From an uncultured Bacteroidales bacterium (GTDB lineage: Bacteria; Bacteroidota; Bacteroidia; Bacteroidales; UBA932): DNA of 64,000 nucleotides. The notes beneath the pieces were generated by a model. That model was not told where the DNA came from, did no database searches, and worked only from the letters and a program-made list of their open reading frames with translations. The stretch spans positions 124,001 to 188,000 of the forward strand of contig CAKUVD010000001.1 of NCBI GenBank assembly GCA_934695325.1, in the 5' to 3' direction. The position numbers and the translations under genes were made by a program. How positions within the stretch are numbered: position 1 is the first letter of the stretch; each line of letters begins with the position of its first letter. Below are positions 27,681 to 36,605 of the stretch, piece after piece.

Positions 27681-28894
27681 TACTTTTCAAGTGTTTCAGG
27701 TTCTTTCTTGTCGTGAGGCAAGATGAGGTTAAGGACGACACCGACGATGGACGCAAGGCCGATGCCTGCCAACGAAAACGAGCCGAAGTCAATCACCGCG
27801 CCTCCGATACCTATAGTAAGAATCAATGATGAAATGATGAGGTTGCGCGTCGAACCCATATTGATCCTGGACTCAATCATATTGCTGATTCCGACAGAGG
27901 CGATGGAACCGAACAGAAGCAGCATTATGCCGCCCAGCACAGCCTCCGGTATGGTCTGGATGACAGCACCGACCTTCCCGATAAGTGCAAGAGCCACAGC
28001 CGACAGACCGGCGATCCGCAGCACGGATGGATCTGTGACCTTTGTCAATGACACTGCTCCAGTGACCTCAGAATATGTAGTTATAGGAGCGCCTCCGAGG
28101 AATGCCGCAAGGCAGCAAGAGAGGCCGTCTCCAAGAAGAGTCCTGTGCAGACCTGGATCCTTTATGAAATCTTTCCCGGCAATGGAGCTGATGGCATACA
28201 TATCTCCGACGTGCTCGATTATAGGGGCGATGGCCACAGGAGCCATAAACAGGATCGCCTGCCAGGAGAATGACATATGCGCCAGCTTAGGCAATGCGAA
28301 CCAGGACGCCTCGGCGACAGGCGAGAAGTCCATCGCATCCCTGAAGAACAGGACGGCGACGACATAGCCGGCGGCTGCACCGAATACGACAGGGATAAGT
28401 TTTACTATGCCCCTGCCCCAGATGGATGCTATCACAGCGACCGCAAGTGACACAAGTGCGAGTACCCAGTTAGTCTTCGCCATATTCACACCGGAACCGG
28501 CAAGTGAGAGACCGATGAGAATAATCACCGGCCCTATAACGATAGGCGGGAACAATTTCTTTATGAAGCCAACACCGAAAGACTTGACCAGCAAGCTCAT
28601 CAGCATATAGACGACACCGACGGCAACCAGGCCGCAGAACATTCCTGACAGGCCATAAAGTTCCGTCGCCTTGACAATCGGGGCAATGAATGCAAAACTG
28701 CTGCCCAGATAGATAGGGACCTTTCCGCCTGTGACTGCGTGGAAAAGGAGTGTCCCGAGTCCTGCGGCAAGCAGAGCGATCGCCGGATCGAGATGACAAA
28801 GGATCGGCACAAGGACCGTGGAGCCGAATGCCACGAACATAAATTGCACACCGACAATGGTGCGTTTCATCGGGGATAGAGTGTGTTCCGCCAT
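27680..28894 (-). CDS. uraA: Uracil/xanthine permease (NCS2 family, UraA-like)
   Basis: 404 residues, about 14 hydrophobic segments. [13 protein letters not shown] (TM1), [12 protein letters not shown] (TM3 substrate half-helix), [14 protein letters not shown] and [20 protein letters not shown] (TM8-10 motif) identify the nucleobase-cation symporter 2 family. The TM3 and Glu-His residues fit uracil more than xanthine, but the call of substrate is soft. The gene sits 18 bp after the lptG-like permease and overlaps dut by one base. Confidence 0.88.
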   Translation of the reverse strand: MAEHTLSPMKRTIVGVQFMFVAFGSTVLVPILCHLDPAIALLAAGLGTLLFHAVTGGKVPIYLGSSFAFIAPIVKATELYGLSGMFCGLVAVGVVYMLMSLLVKSFGVGFIKKLFPPIVIGPVIILIGLSLAGSGVNMAKTNWVLALVSLAVAVIASIWGRGIVKLIPVVFGAAAGYVVAVLFFRDAMDFSPVAEASWFALPKLAHMSFSWQAILFMAPVAIAPIIEHVGDMYAISSIAGKDFIKDPGLHRTLLGDGLSCCLAAFLGGAPITTYSEVTGAVSLTKVTDPSVLRIAGLSAVALALIGKVGAVIQTIPEAVLGGIMLLLFGSIASVGISNMIESRINMGSTRNLIISSLILTIGIGGAVIDFGSFSLAGIGLASIVGVVLNLILPHDKKEPETLEK

Positions 28895-28912
28895 ATTTAA
28901 AAGATGTTTGGA

Positions 28913-30001
28913 TTATTTCGGGGCGATTCTGTACAGTACACCTGCGATTACCGTAAATATCATATTTGGCAGCCAGATGGCAAGCCACGGAGGCATAACA
29001 CCCGTATAGACGAACATCTGACTGAAGCGCATAAAAAGAATATATGAGAAACTGAGGGCAATGCCGACGGCAAGATTCCATCCGATGCCGCCTCTCTTCT
29101 TCCTGGAAGACAATGCCACTCCCATTATTGTCAATATGAATGCGGAAAAAGGCAGAGAGAATCTCTGCTGTTTCTCTATCAATGAATATTTTACATTTGG
29201 ATCTCCTCTGAGCTTCTGAACCGCTATAAGTTCGTTCAGTTCATTGTACGGAAGATCCTCGACAGTATTTTTCTTTCTGAAGAAGTCCTTGACGGTCAGA
29301 CTTATCACAGTATCCAGCTGTTCTCCGCTCCTGACTTTGTCCTCAAGTCCCCCGTCATTGTACTCACGAATGAAATACTTCCTCAGCTGCCATCCTCCGA
29401 AAGTACTGTCCCATACTGCACGCTCCGCAGACAGCTTGGACACAAGATGATTGTCCTCTATGGTTTCCAGCGTGAATTTGTAGGCCGTATTGTTGTATTT
29501 GCTGAACTGCTCCACATATACGAACTCACCTGGGGCGATCTGGTAATGGATATTCCTTTCAGCCGAGACAGCCTTTTTTTTCGTATAAGCAGCCTCGAAG
29601 ATATGACGTTCCGCATTTGATCGAGGTATGACGAACAGGTTCAGGCCGAGAGAGAGCAGCGCGATCAATGTCGCGGAGAATATGTACGGCACCATCATAC
29701 GATGGAAGCTGATTCCGCAAGAAAGGATGGCGATTATCTCCGAGTTCGCAGCCATCCTCGACGTAAAGAAAATGACCGTGATGAACACGAACAGCGGGCT
29801 GAACATATTCATAAAGTACGGAATGAAATTCACATAATAGCTGAATATGATAGCCTTCAATGGAGCCTGTCTCGCCACGAAGTCATCAATTTTCTCACTT
29901 ATGTCGAAGATTATGACGATTCCTATTATCAGCAATATCGCGATAAAGAATGTCAGCATAAACTTCTTTATTATATATGCATCCAGTTTCTTCGGGAACA
30001 T
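28913..30001 (-). CDS. LptF/LptG-family permease (YjgP/YjgQ)
   Basis: 362 residues. MFPKKLDAYIIKKFMLTFF is the conserved N-terminal amphipathic/TM1 region. PYFMNMFSPLFVFITVIFFTSRMA is TM2 with the ANSEIIAILSCGIS loop that follows in the family. A periplasmic beta-jellyroll spans about 130-260, then two further TMs. LptFG moves LPS from the inner membrane to the Lpt bridge. Whether this copy is LptF or LptG is not resolved. It starts 6 bp after tgt. Confidence 0.88.
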   Translation of the reverse strand: MFPKKLDAYIIKKFMLTFFIAILLIIGIVIIFDISEKIDDFVARQAPLKAIIFSYYVNFIPYFMNMFSPLFVFITVIFFTSRMAANSEIIAILSCGISFHRMMVPYIFSATLIALLSLGLNLFVIPRSNAERHIFEAAYTKKKAVSAERNIHYQIAPGEFVYVEQFSKYNNTAYKFTLETIEDNHLVSKLSAERAVWDSTFGGWQLRKYFIREYNDGGLEDKVRSGEQLDTVISLTVKDFFRKKNTVEDLPYNELNELIAVQKLRGDPNVKYSLIEKQQRFSLPFSAFILTIMGVALSSRKKRGGIGWNLAVGIALSFSYILFMRFSQMFVYTGVMPPWLAIWLPNMIFTVIAGVLYRIAPK

Positions 30002-30007
30002 AGTCTG

Positions 30008-31138
30008 CTAAAGTCTTGTCATTATCCGTCTTACAGTAACATCCTTCCAGGACTTGAAGTCCCCTGCCTGAATATGTGCACGCGCCTGGCGCACGAGATC
30101 CAGATAAAACGCCAGATTATGCTCGCTGGCGATCATCGCCGCAAACATCTCCCCGGCCACGAAGAGGTGTCTCAGATATGCCTTAGTATAGGTCCTGTCC
30201 ACGAAAGACGCACCATCAGGATCTATAAGCGAGAAATCATTCTCCCATTTCTTGTTGCGCATATTCATTATGCCGTTCCAAGTGAATAGCATTCCGTTGC
30301 GTCCGTTCCTCGTCGGCATCACGCAGTCGAACATATCCACTCCACGGGCGATCCCTTCCAATATATTGGCAGGAGTGCCCACACCCATAAGGTATCTCGG
30401 TCTGTCGTCAGGCAGCATCGGACAGACAAGTTCGAGCATCTCGTACATCTTCTCAGTAGGCTCCCCTACGGCAAGCCCACCTATCGCATATCCTTCTCTG
30501 TCGAAAGACACTGCGTGTTCCACCGCCATTTTCCGCAGATCAGGATAGACGCATCCCTGAATGATCGGGAACACAGTCTGACTATACCCATATAGAGGTT
30601 CAGTCTCATCGAATCTCTTCAGATATCTCTCAAGCCAGTCCTGAGTCATCTTCAGTGACTTTTTAGCATAATTATAGTCTGCGTCTCCCGGGCAGCATTC
30701 GTCCAGAGCCATCATTATGTCAGCGCCTATGATACGCTGAGTATCCACATTGTTCTCCGGAGTGAAAGTATGTCTGGAGCCGTCAATATGCGATGAGAAT
30801 GTGCAGCCTTCCGGTGTCAGCTTTCTTATTCCTGTCAATGAGAATACCTGAAATCCACCGCTGTCCGTAAGAATCGGCCTGTCCCACGAAATGAACTTGT
30901 GGAGGCCGCCGGCGGCTTTCAATGTATCCAGTCCGGGGCGAAGATACAGATGGTATGTATTCCCCAGAATTATCTGAGCCTTTATATCATCCTTCAAATC
31001 ACGGTGGTATACCCCTTTCACTGAGCCGACTGTACCGACCGGCATAAATATAGGTGTCTCTATCTGACCGTGATCTGTGGTTATCACCCCGCATCTGGCC
31101 GAAGACTGGAGATCTGTTGCTGTCTTGACAAATTTCAT
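30008..31138 (-). CDS. tgt: Queuine tRNA-guanine transglycosylase
   Basis: 376 residues. Catalytic Asp in ILTDSGGFQVFSL, the substrate pocket GGLAVGEPT and the general nucleophile DCVMPTRNGRNG are present. It exchanges guanine for the queuosine precursor at position 34 of Asn, Asp, His and Tyr tRNAs. The usual C-terminal zinc ligand cluster is largely not seen: after KWENDF the family pattern CxCxxC is replaced by hydrophobic and charged residues, as in many Bacteroidetes. First gene of tgt-lptG-uraA-dut-murF. Confidence 0.94.
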   Translation of the reverse strand: MKFVKTATDLQSSARCGVITTDHGQIETPIFMPVGTVGSVKGVYHRDLKDDIKAQIILGNTYHLYLRPGLDTLKAAGGLHKFISWDRPILTDSGGFQVFSLTGIRKLTPEGCTFSSHIDGSRHTFTPENNVDTQRIIGADIMMALDECCPGDADYNYAKKSLKMTQDWLERYLKRFDETEPLYGYSQTVFPIIQGCVYPDLRKMAVEHAVSFDREGYAIGGLAVGEPTEKMYEMLELVCPMLPDDRPRYLMGVGTPANILEGIARGVDMFDCVMPTRNGRNGMLFTWNGIMNMRNKKWENDFSLIDPDGASFVDRTYTKAYLRHLFVAGEMFAAMIASEHNLAFYLDLVRQARAHIQAGDFKSWKDVTVRRIMTRL

Positions 31139-31169
31139 TCTGAAACTGATATTTTTAAGTTTCGACTTT

Positions 31170-31177
31170 CAAAGTTA
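31170..31177 (-). promoter_or_regulatory. -7 box of the tgt operon
   Basis: Minus strand TAACTTTG, perfect TAnnTTTG, 31 bp before the tgt ATG. It is back to back with the promoter of the divergent transporter. Confidence 0.65.
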
Positions 31178-31199
31178 GTAAAATTACGATAAAAACTCG

Positions 31200-31207
31200 T
31201 ACATTTG
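31200..31207 (+). promoter_or_regulatory. -7 box of the nucleoside-type MFS transporter gene
   Basis: TACATTTG, perfect TAnnTTTG. The ATG at 31247 lies 39 bp further on, which rules against the longer TTG frame starting at 31205. Confidence 0.65.
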
Positions 31208-31246
31208 CCGACCACGGAAATGATTATATCAATAAAAACTAATAAT

Positions 31247-32527
31247 ATGAGAAACAAAGGCATCAGCATAAGGCTGATAATTATGAATTTCCTGCAATAT
31301 GCCGTTTGGGGTGCATACCTCACGTCTATGGGCAGCTATCTGGTACGTGTCGGACTTGGGGCGAAAATCGGTATCTTCTACGCAATGCAAGGAATCGTAT
31401 CCATATTTATGCCTGCCATCATAGGAATCATCGCTGACAGATACATCCAGGCTCAGAAAGTCCTGGGAATCTGCCACGGCATCTCCGGACTGGCTATGCT
31501 TGCCGCAGGATATTGTGGTATGACGGCAGGAGCCGATGTCAGTTTCGCCGAACTCTTCGCACTCTATTCTGTAGCGGTGGCCTTCTATATGCCGACCATA
31601 GCATTGTCCAATTCCGTAGCATATTCCGGTCTTGAGAAATATGGGCTGGATACGGTGAAAGATTTTCCGCCGATAAGAGTGTTCGGTACAGTCGGATTCA
31701 TCTGCAGTATGCTTTTCGTGAACTATATGTCCATAGACGGGATTCAGTTCCAGAGTTCATATAACCAGTTCTTTACGTCCGGAGTCATCGGACTGCTCCT
31801 CGGCGCCTATGCCTTCACACTTCCTGCCTGCCCGGTCTCCGGAAGAGACGCGAAGGCCACATCGTTTGTCGAGGTTTTCGGACTCCAGTCCTTCTCGTTG
31901 TTCAAGAAAAAGGATATGGCCATTTTCTTCATATTCTCTATGCTGCTCGGAGTTTCACTTCAGATCACGAATGGCTTTGCGAACCCATTCATAACACACT
32001 TCAAGGAGCTTCCGGAATATGCTGACACCTGGGGGGCACAGAACGCCAATGCACTGATATCATTGTCCCAGATTTCCGAGACTCTGTGCATTCTTCTCAT
32101 CCCTTTCGCAATGAAATTCTTCGGAATCAAGAAAGTTATGCTCATCGCGATGTTCGCCTGGGTATTCCGCTTCGGTCTGTTCGGAGCAGGTAATCCGGGC
32201 AGCGGAATATGGATGTTCATCCTGTCTTGCATCGTCTACGGCGTAGCCTTCGATTTCTTCAACATCTCAGGCTCTCTGTATGTAAATATGAAGACTGACG
32301 AGAAGATACGGTCCAGCGCACAGGGACTGTTTATGCTGATGACCAACGGCATAGGAGCCACAATAGGGACACTCAGCGCACAGGCAGTGGTCAATCAATT
32401 TGTATTCAATGCCGATGTTCCGTCCTGGAGTACAGCCTGGTACATCTTTGCCGGATACGCATTCGCCGTCGGTGTGCTGTTCTGGATACTGTTCAAGGAT
32501 CCGAAGAAAGAGGCGATACGTCAATGA
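31247..32527 (+). CDS. MFS nucleoside:H+ symporter (NupG/XapB-like)
   Basis: 426 residues from the ATG at 31247. The N-terminus (IMNFLQYAVWGAYLTSMGSYL) and PAIIGIIADRYI are characteristic of the nucleoside:H+ symporter family. Twelve hydrophobic segments are visible, with a short central loop (SGRDAKATSFVEVFGLQSFSLFKKKD). It probably imports nucleosides, which suits the nearby queuosine and pyrimidine genes. It is transcribed alone and divergently from tgt. Confidence 0.87.
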   Translation: MRNKGISIRLIIMNFLQYAVWGAYLTSMGSYLVRVGLGAKIGIFYAMQGIVSIFMPAIIGIIADRYIQAQKVLGICHGISGLAMLAAGYCGMTAGADVSFAELFALYSVAVAFYMPTIALSNSVAYSGLEKYGLDTVKDFPPIRVFGTVGFICSMLFVNYMSIDGIQFQSSYNQFFTSGVIGLLLGAYAFTLPACPVSGRDAKATSFVEVFGLQSFSLFKKKDMAIFFIFSMLLGVSLQITNGFANPFITHFKELPEYADTWGAQNANALISLSQISETLCILLIPFAMKFFGIKKVMLIAMFAWVFRFGLFGAGNPGSGIWMFILSCIVYGVAFDFFNISGSLYVNMKTDEKIRSSAQGLFMLMTNGIGATIGTLSAQAVVNQFVFNADVPSWSTAWYIFAGYAFAVGVLFWILFKDPKKEAIRQ

Positions 32528-32537
32528 TATCTGGGTT

Positions 32538-32942
32538 TCAGGTATCAGAGGCATCCAGTTCAGCAAGAGGGAGTCTCCTTATATTATATATACGGCTGGA
32601 AGTCCTGTTGTAGCATATATCGTAACAAGAGCACTGCTCGTGCCTGTCCGCTCTGATGCAAGAAGTCAGAAAGCCAGGAGAATACCCGAGAAGGCTTAGT
32701 TCCGAGTTGGTAGCCGCATAAATATGTCCGGACAGAAGCGATGTCAGGATGCTGTAGTTTTTCTCCAATATGGAGGTGACACGCATCCTGATACTGCGGG
32801 AAGTCCGGTTTTTTCTGTTATGGAACTTGTTCTTGCACTCCTCGCAGCAAAAGCGCTTGTTTCTTCGACCATAGAATACAGTCCCGCATTCCAGACAGGC
32901 ATCCATCTTAAGCGATTGGTCAATGCTCTTGTACTCTTCCAT
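32538..32942 (-). CDS. Small zinc-ribbon protein of unknown function
   Basis: 134 residues from the ATG at 32942 (MEEYKSIDQS); a longer frame starts 51 bp upstream with no support. It holds one Cys4 zinc knuckle in CLECGTVFYGRRNKRFCCEECKNKFHNRKN, the type found in many small Bacteroidales proteins that end the ribbon with FHN or YHN. The rest is helical and basic, and a second Cys cluster (CSCYDIC) lies near the C-terminus. It converges with the MFS gene, 10 bp apart. It may bind nucleic acid, but no function is known. Confidence 0.65.
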   Translation of the reverse strand: MEEYKSIDQSLKMDACLECGTVFYGRRNKRFCCEECKNKFHNRKNRTSRSIRMRVTSILEKNYSILTSLLSGHIYAATNSELSLLGYSPGFLTSCIRADRHEQCSCYDICYNRTSSRIYNIRRLPLAELDASDT

Positions 32943-33089
32943 ATAATCAATGTTTTTCAAAGCACGAATATGCGGACAATTTTTATGAGGCACTCCGAAA
33001 AGTACCTCATACGTACATAGAAATACCTATTTTTTAAATTTCAGGAATCATCGGAAGATTTCCGCACAATATCATACCTCGCCACAAAT

Positions 33090-33111
33090 GATTTAAAATA
33101 AATTTTAAATC
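33090..33111. repeat. Perfect 22-bp AT palindrome upstream of the ssb-fimbrial operon
   Basis: GATTTAAAAT and ATTTTAAATC are exact inverted arms separated by two bases. It lies about 75 bp before the operon's -7 box. It could be an operator or a hairpin. Confidence 0.6.
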
Positions 33112-33120
33112 ACTCGGCAC

Positions 33121-33159
33121 ATTTAAAATTCGTCAAAAACAGCTGCACGAATCTTAAAT
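33121..33159. repeat. 13-bp inverted repeat just upstream of the ssb-fimbrial promoter
   Basis: ATTTAAAATTCGT (33121-33133) and ACGAATCTTAAAT (33147-33159) pair at 12 of 13 positions around a 13-nt loop. It ends 27 bp before the -7 box, so it would overlap a -33 region bound by RNA polymerase. Confidence 0.55.
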
Positions 33160-33186
33160 TTCCTTTCCCAGACATTTTTTTCGCTC

Positions 33187-33194
33187 TTACTTTG
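33187..33194 (+). promoter_or_regulatory. Putative -7 box of the ssb-fimbrial operon
   Basis: TTACTTTG differs from TAnnTTTG at one position. The predicted start site is near 33201 and the ssb ATG at 33252. Confidence 0.4.
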
Positions 33195-33251
33195 CCGCAG
33201 GTCAATCGGAACCGCGCGGCCGGGTTGGCCTGGACCCAAAAACAAAAATTT

Positions 33252-33605
33252 ATGGAACAGATCAATAAAATCGAACTGAGAGGTAACGTCGGCAACGTTA
33301 AAGTCCAGAATGTCGGGGAAAGACAGAGTGTGCGTTTCTCCATTGCCACCAACTATGCCTATAAAGGCAAAGACGGTAATCCTGTAATCGAGACGACCTG
33401 GCATAATGTGACTGCCTGGAGCGGAAAAGGGATGCCTGATTTCAATGACATTGACAAGGGCTCTCTTGTCCAAGTGTCAGGCAGGTTGAGATGCCAGAAA
33501 TTCGAGGGCAGCGACGGCATAGAAAGAACCTCTTATGAAGTGGTGGCGAACAAAATCCTCATCATAGATACTGATGAAGGCACCCAACCTACATTTGGAA
33601 TATAG
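33252..33605 (+). CDS. SSB-like single-stranded DNA-binding protein
   Basis: 117 residues from the ATG at 33252; the frame extends to a TTG but that part is leader DNA. It is one OB fold: NKIELRGNVGNVKVQNV, VRFSIATNYAYKGKDG, TTWHNVTAWSG and GSLVQVSGRLR are the classic SSB segments. The acidic C-terminal tip of housekeeping SSB (DDxxF type) is missing; the end is TDEGTQPTFGI. It is therefore likely a second, short paralogue. It starts the operon and lies 6 bp before the OmpA/TPR lipoprotein gene, so it is transcribed with fimbrial genes. Confidence 0.85.
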   Translation: MEQINKIELRGNVGNVKVQNVGERQSVRFSIATNYAYKGKDGNPVIETTWHNVTAWSGKGMPDFNDIDKGSLVQVSGRLRCQKFEGSDGIERTSYEVVANKILIIDTDEGTQPTFGI

Positions 33606-33611
33606 GAAGGT

Positions 33612-35570
33612 ATGAAGAAACTGATCTTGCTGACAGCCTTCGTCATCCTGTTGGCTGAATGCGGTACGCATAAAAAAATCAGCAGCCTCAAGGAATGTCC
33701 TGTACCGGCCGGATTGTCATTGCCCGAAGAAACATTCATCCCATTAATTGAAAGTGCGCAAGACGGCGATCGAGACACCCTGGAGGTAGCGAGTCCGGTA
33801 AACGAGCTGATAATGAATGCGGTGAAGGATGAGAACGGAGAGATGGTAGCCACAGATGTCATCAGGGCGGCGAAGGTTACGGCGAGATTCAGGAACATCG
33901 CAGAACGCAACGGGAAAGTGGATCTGAAATTCCAGATAACCGTACCCGAGAGTTTACGCGACGGAAAATGGCAACTGAGAATGGATCCTGATATGTATCT
34001 TCTCGGCGACAGCATTAGGCTTGAACCGGTGATCATAACAGGAGTTCTTTACAGAAAGAGGCAGCTCAAGGGATATGAACAATATCAAAAATTCCTTGAC
34101 TCCATCATTTCAGACAATGACAAGTTCATAAATTCCAGTCAGCTGAACATTTTCATACGCAGAAACATTCCTCAGCTATATAAATTCAGGAGTGACTCTT
34201 CCTTTGTATCAGATGACGAGTTCGCTTCAGCATATGGGGTTACGGAAAAAGCTGCGGTAGAGCACTATACCAACAAATTCCGAGCGCAGATGAATGAACG
34301 GAAAAGAGCAAGGACAGGTAAGGTCTATGCCAGATATGTCAAGGCTCCCATTGTCAAGGAAGGCATACGTCTGGACACAGTCATTGTTTCGGACAATGGT
34401 GACTTCATATATGACTATACGCAGACGATCAATACCTGTCCCGGCCTCAAAAAAGCCGAGATACGTCTGTCAGGAGTCATTCTGGAAAACGGCGACAGGA
34501 TACTGTCGATTCCACAGAGTGCGCCCCTCACGTTCTACATCAGTTCTCTGAGTTCTTTTGCCGACTTATCAGAAAGGTATTTGACCAAAGTCATAGCCAG
34601 AAGAGCGGAAGCCAATACAGTATGCTATGTTGATTTCCAGCCAGGAAAAACTGAAATAATTCCCGACCTGGGCAATAACATCACAGAAATAGGACGTATC
34701 CGAAAAAACCTGGTAGACCTTGCCTGTGACAGGGAATTCGACCTGGACTCTATAGTCGTGACTGCATCAGCATCGCCTGAAGGGAAAAAGGACTATAATG
34801 ACAGGCTGTCAAAGATGCGTGCAGAGGCGATTTCCGATTACTTCGGCAAATATCTCAGGCAGTGTCGGGATTCTGTCCTCAGAACCCGTGGCATAATGTT
34901 AGAATTCGACGAGATGGGAAGGACAACGCAATCAGATATGAGAATAGCGGCATTGCCGGAAGTCAGGTTCATATCCAAAAGTGCCGGGGAGAACTGGGAG
35001 ATGCTGGATTTTCTCGTAGCCGCGGACACAGTTCTGAATAATTCAGAGAAATCCGAATATAGGAAGATCAGGGAGACAGGAGACCCGGATAAGCGGGAAA
35101 GTCTTCTCGCTGAGATGGAAAGCTACAGGCATCTCAGGGAATCTCTTTACCCACGGCTTCGTACAGTCAGGTTCGATTTCTATCTTCACCGAAAAGATAT
35201 GATACTGGACACCGTAAGGACGACTGTGTTGGACACCGCCTATATGTCTGGTGTAGAGGCCATCACAAACCGTGACTACCGCAAGGCGATCTCCATATTG
35301 AGACCATATCGTGATTTCAACCTTGCCGTAGCATACTGCGCAATGGACTATAACGCCAGTGCCTTGGAAATTCTGCAGGACATCGAAAAAAGCGACAAAG
35401 TTCATTATATGCTTGCCATACTATACAGCCGGACAGGAGAATACCGGACTGCGGCGGAACACTATGAAAAAGCCTGCAGTATGAACCAGACGTTCATACA
35501 TAGGGGGAATCTGGATCCGGAAATATCATCACTGATAAAAGTGTTCGGGCTCAACTCCGATAATGATTGA
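33612..35570 (+). CDS. OmpA-domain/TPR lipoprotein of the fimbrial locus
   Basis: 652 residues. A lipoprotein signal (VILLAEC, Cys17) is followed by a beta-rich region (about 80-300) resembling the DUF3868-type proteins found at fimbrial loci. An OmpA-like segment starts near VDFQPGKTEIIPDLG with VVTASASPEGKKDYNDRLSKMRA (about 345-415). The C-terminus is TPR-like (YMLAILYSRTGEYRTAAEHYE). It is 24 bp before the fimbrillin gene, so it likely helps anchor or assemble the fimbriae. No close named homologue is recognised, so the role is inferred from position and domains. Confidence 0.7.
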   Translation: MKKLILLTAFVILLAECGTHKKISSLKECPVPAGLSLPEETFIPLIESAQDGDRDTLEVASPVNELIMNAVKDENGEMVATDVIRAAKVTARFRNIAERNGKVDLKFQITVPESLRDGKWQLRMDPDMYLLGDSIRLEPVIITGVLYRKRQLKGYEQYQKFLDSIISDNDKFINSSQLNIFIRRNIPQLYKFRSDSSFVSDDEFASAYGVTEKAAVEHYTNKFRAQMNERKRARTGKVYARYVKAPIVKEGIRLDTVIVSDNGDFIYDYTQTINTCPGLKKAEIRLSGVILENGDRILSIPQSAPLTFYISSLSSFADLSERYLTKVIARRAEANTVCYVDFQPGKTEIIPDLGNNITEIGRIRKNLVDLACDREFDLDSIVVTASASPEGKKDYNDRLSKMRAEAISDYFGKYLRQCRDSVLRTRGIMLEFDEMGRTTQSDMRIAALPEVRFISKSAGENWEMLDFLVAADTVLNNSEKSEYRKIRETGDPDKRESLLAEMESYRHLRESLYPRLRTVRFDFYLHRKDMILDTVRTTVLDTAYMSGVEAITNRDYRKAISILRPYRDFNLAVAYCAMDYNASALEILQDIEKSDKVHYMLAILYSRTGEYRTAAEHYEKACSMNQTFIHRGNLDPEISSLIKVFGLNSDND

Positions 35571-35594
35571 AAATAAACAATAAAAAACAACGAA

Positions 35595-36590
35595 ATGAAA
35601 ACTTCAACAAAAATCCTTATGATGACCGCTATGGCTGTCATATCTATATTGTCTACATCCTGCGACAAGAATACAGAGGCAGCAGGAAAAGACGAGACTG
35701 TCTCTGCATCGCTTACCGTAAGCGTCAATGGGTGCGGATTCACCAGATCATCTGCATCTGAGACAGATGAGGTGCACGTCGGCAACGTGCAGATATTCGT
35801 ATTCCGCAACAACGGAGAACTTGACGCCTACGCCAGCTCAAGCGAAAAAAGCGGCATAAAGATAAGTTGCACGACGGGAGAGAAAATCATCACTGCCATA
35901 GTGAACGCTCCTGACCTGTCATCAATTACAAGCCACTCGGAACTTATGTCCACAAAATCAAGGCTTACAGACAACAGTATCGGCAACTTCATTATGCTCG
36001 GTGAAGTCACCACGGCAATCGGAGCGGATGAGACAGTTGAAATATCAGTAAGCAGGATTGTCTCCAGAGTCTCAGTAGAAAAGATTTCGGCTGCTTTCAC
36101 TTCTGAAGCATACAAGAAAAAAGAGTTCAAAGTGACAAGGATATATGTCACAAACGTCGCCGGAGACATCAATTATGGCTTGGACGGAGTATCAGAATCC
36201 TGGCTCAACAAACGTGGGTACACACAAAGTCCTGCTGATGCGCTGCTCTATGATGACATTGAAGACACAGCCGTCACAGAAGATAAGCCATATGATGGAC
36301 ATACCTGTTTCTATGTTTACCCTAATACGCTGAATGAAGATCCGAATGATGACGACAATGATGCCAGAATGACAAGACTTGTCGTGGAGACCACTCTCGG
36401 TGGCATCACATATTACTATCCTGTCAGGATTCCTGGCATAGGAAGCAATAAGACTTACACTATCCGTAATATGACTGTGACAAGACCGGGATCTGCAGAC
36501 CCAGACACGCCTGTATCCAGCGATGAATGCTCGTTCAGCATCACCGTGAAAGACTGGGAAGAAGGGACATCTCAGGATTTGACAATCTGA
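35595..36590 (+). CDS. Fimbrillin-family lipoprotein (FimA/Mfa-type major fimbrial subunit)
   Basis: 331 residues. A lipoprotein signal (SILSTSC, Cys about 20) is followed by the FimA N-terminal beta fold: VSASLTVSVNG, VHVGNVQIFVFRNNGELD, GEKIITAIVNAPDLSSI. The segment SRIVSRVSVEKISA contains the arginine region where Porphyromonas-type fimbrillins are cut by Rgp-like proteases before strand-exchange assembly, though no protease was seen here. The C-terminal domain ends ECSFSITVKDWEEGT. It would be the fimbrial shaft or tip subunit. Confidence 0.85.
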   Translation: MKTSTKILMMTAMAVISILSTSCDKNTEAAGKDETVSASLTVSVNGCGFTRSSASETDEVHVGNVQIFVFRNNGELDAYASSSEKSGIKISCTTGEKIITAIVNAPDLSSITSHSELMSTKSRLTDNSIGNFIMLGEVTTAIGADETVEISVSRIVSRVSVEKISAAFTSEAYKKKEFKVTRIYVTNVAGDINYGLDGVSESWLNKRGYTQSPADALLYDDIEDTAVTEDKPYDGHTCFYVYPNTLNEDPNDDDNDARMTRLVVETTLGGITYYYPVRIPGIGSNKTYTIRNMTVTRPGSADPDTPVSSDECSFSITVKDWEEGTSQDLTI

Positions 36591-36605
36591 TGACAGGATG
36601 AAGGT

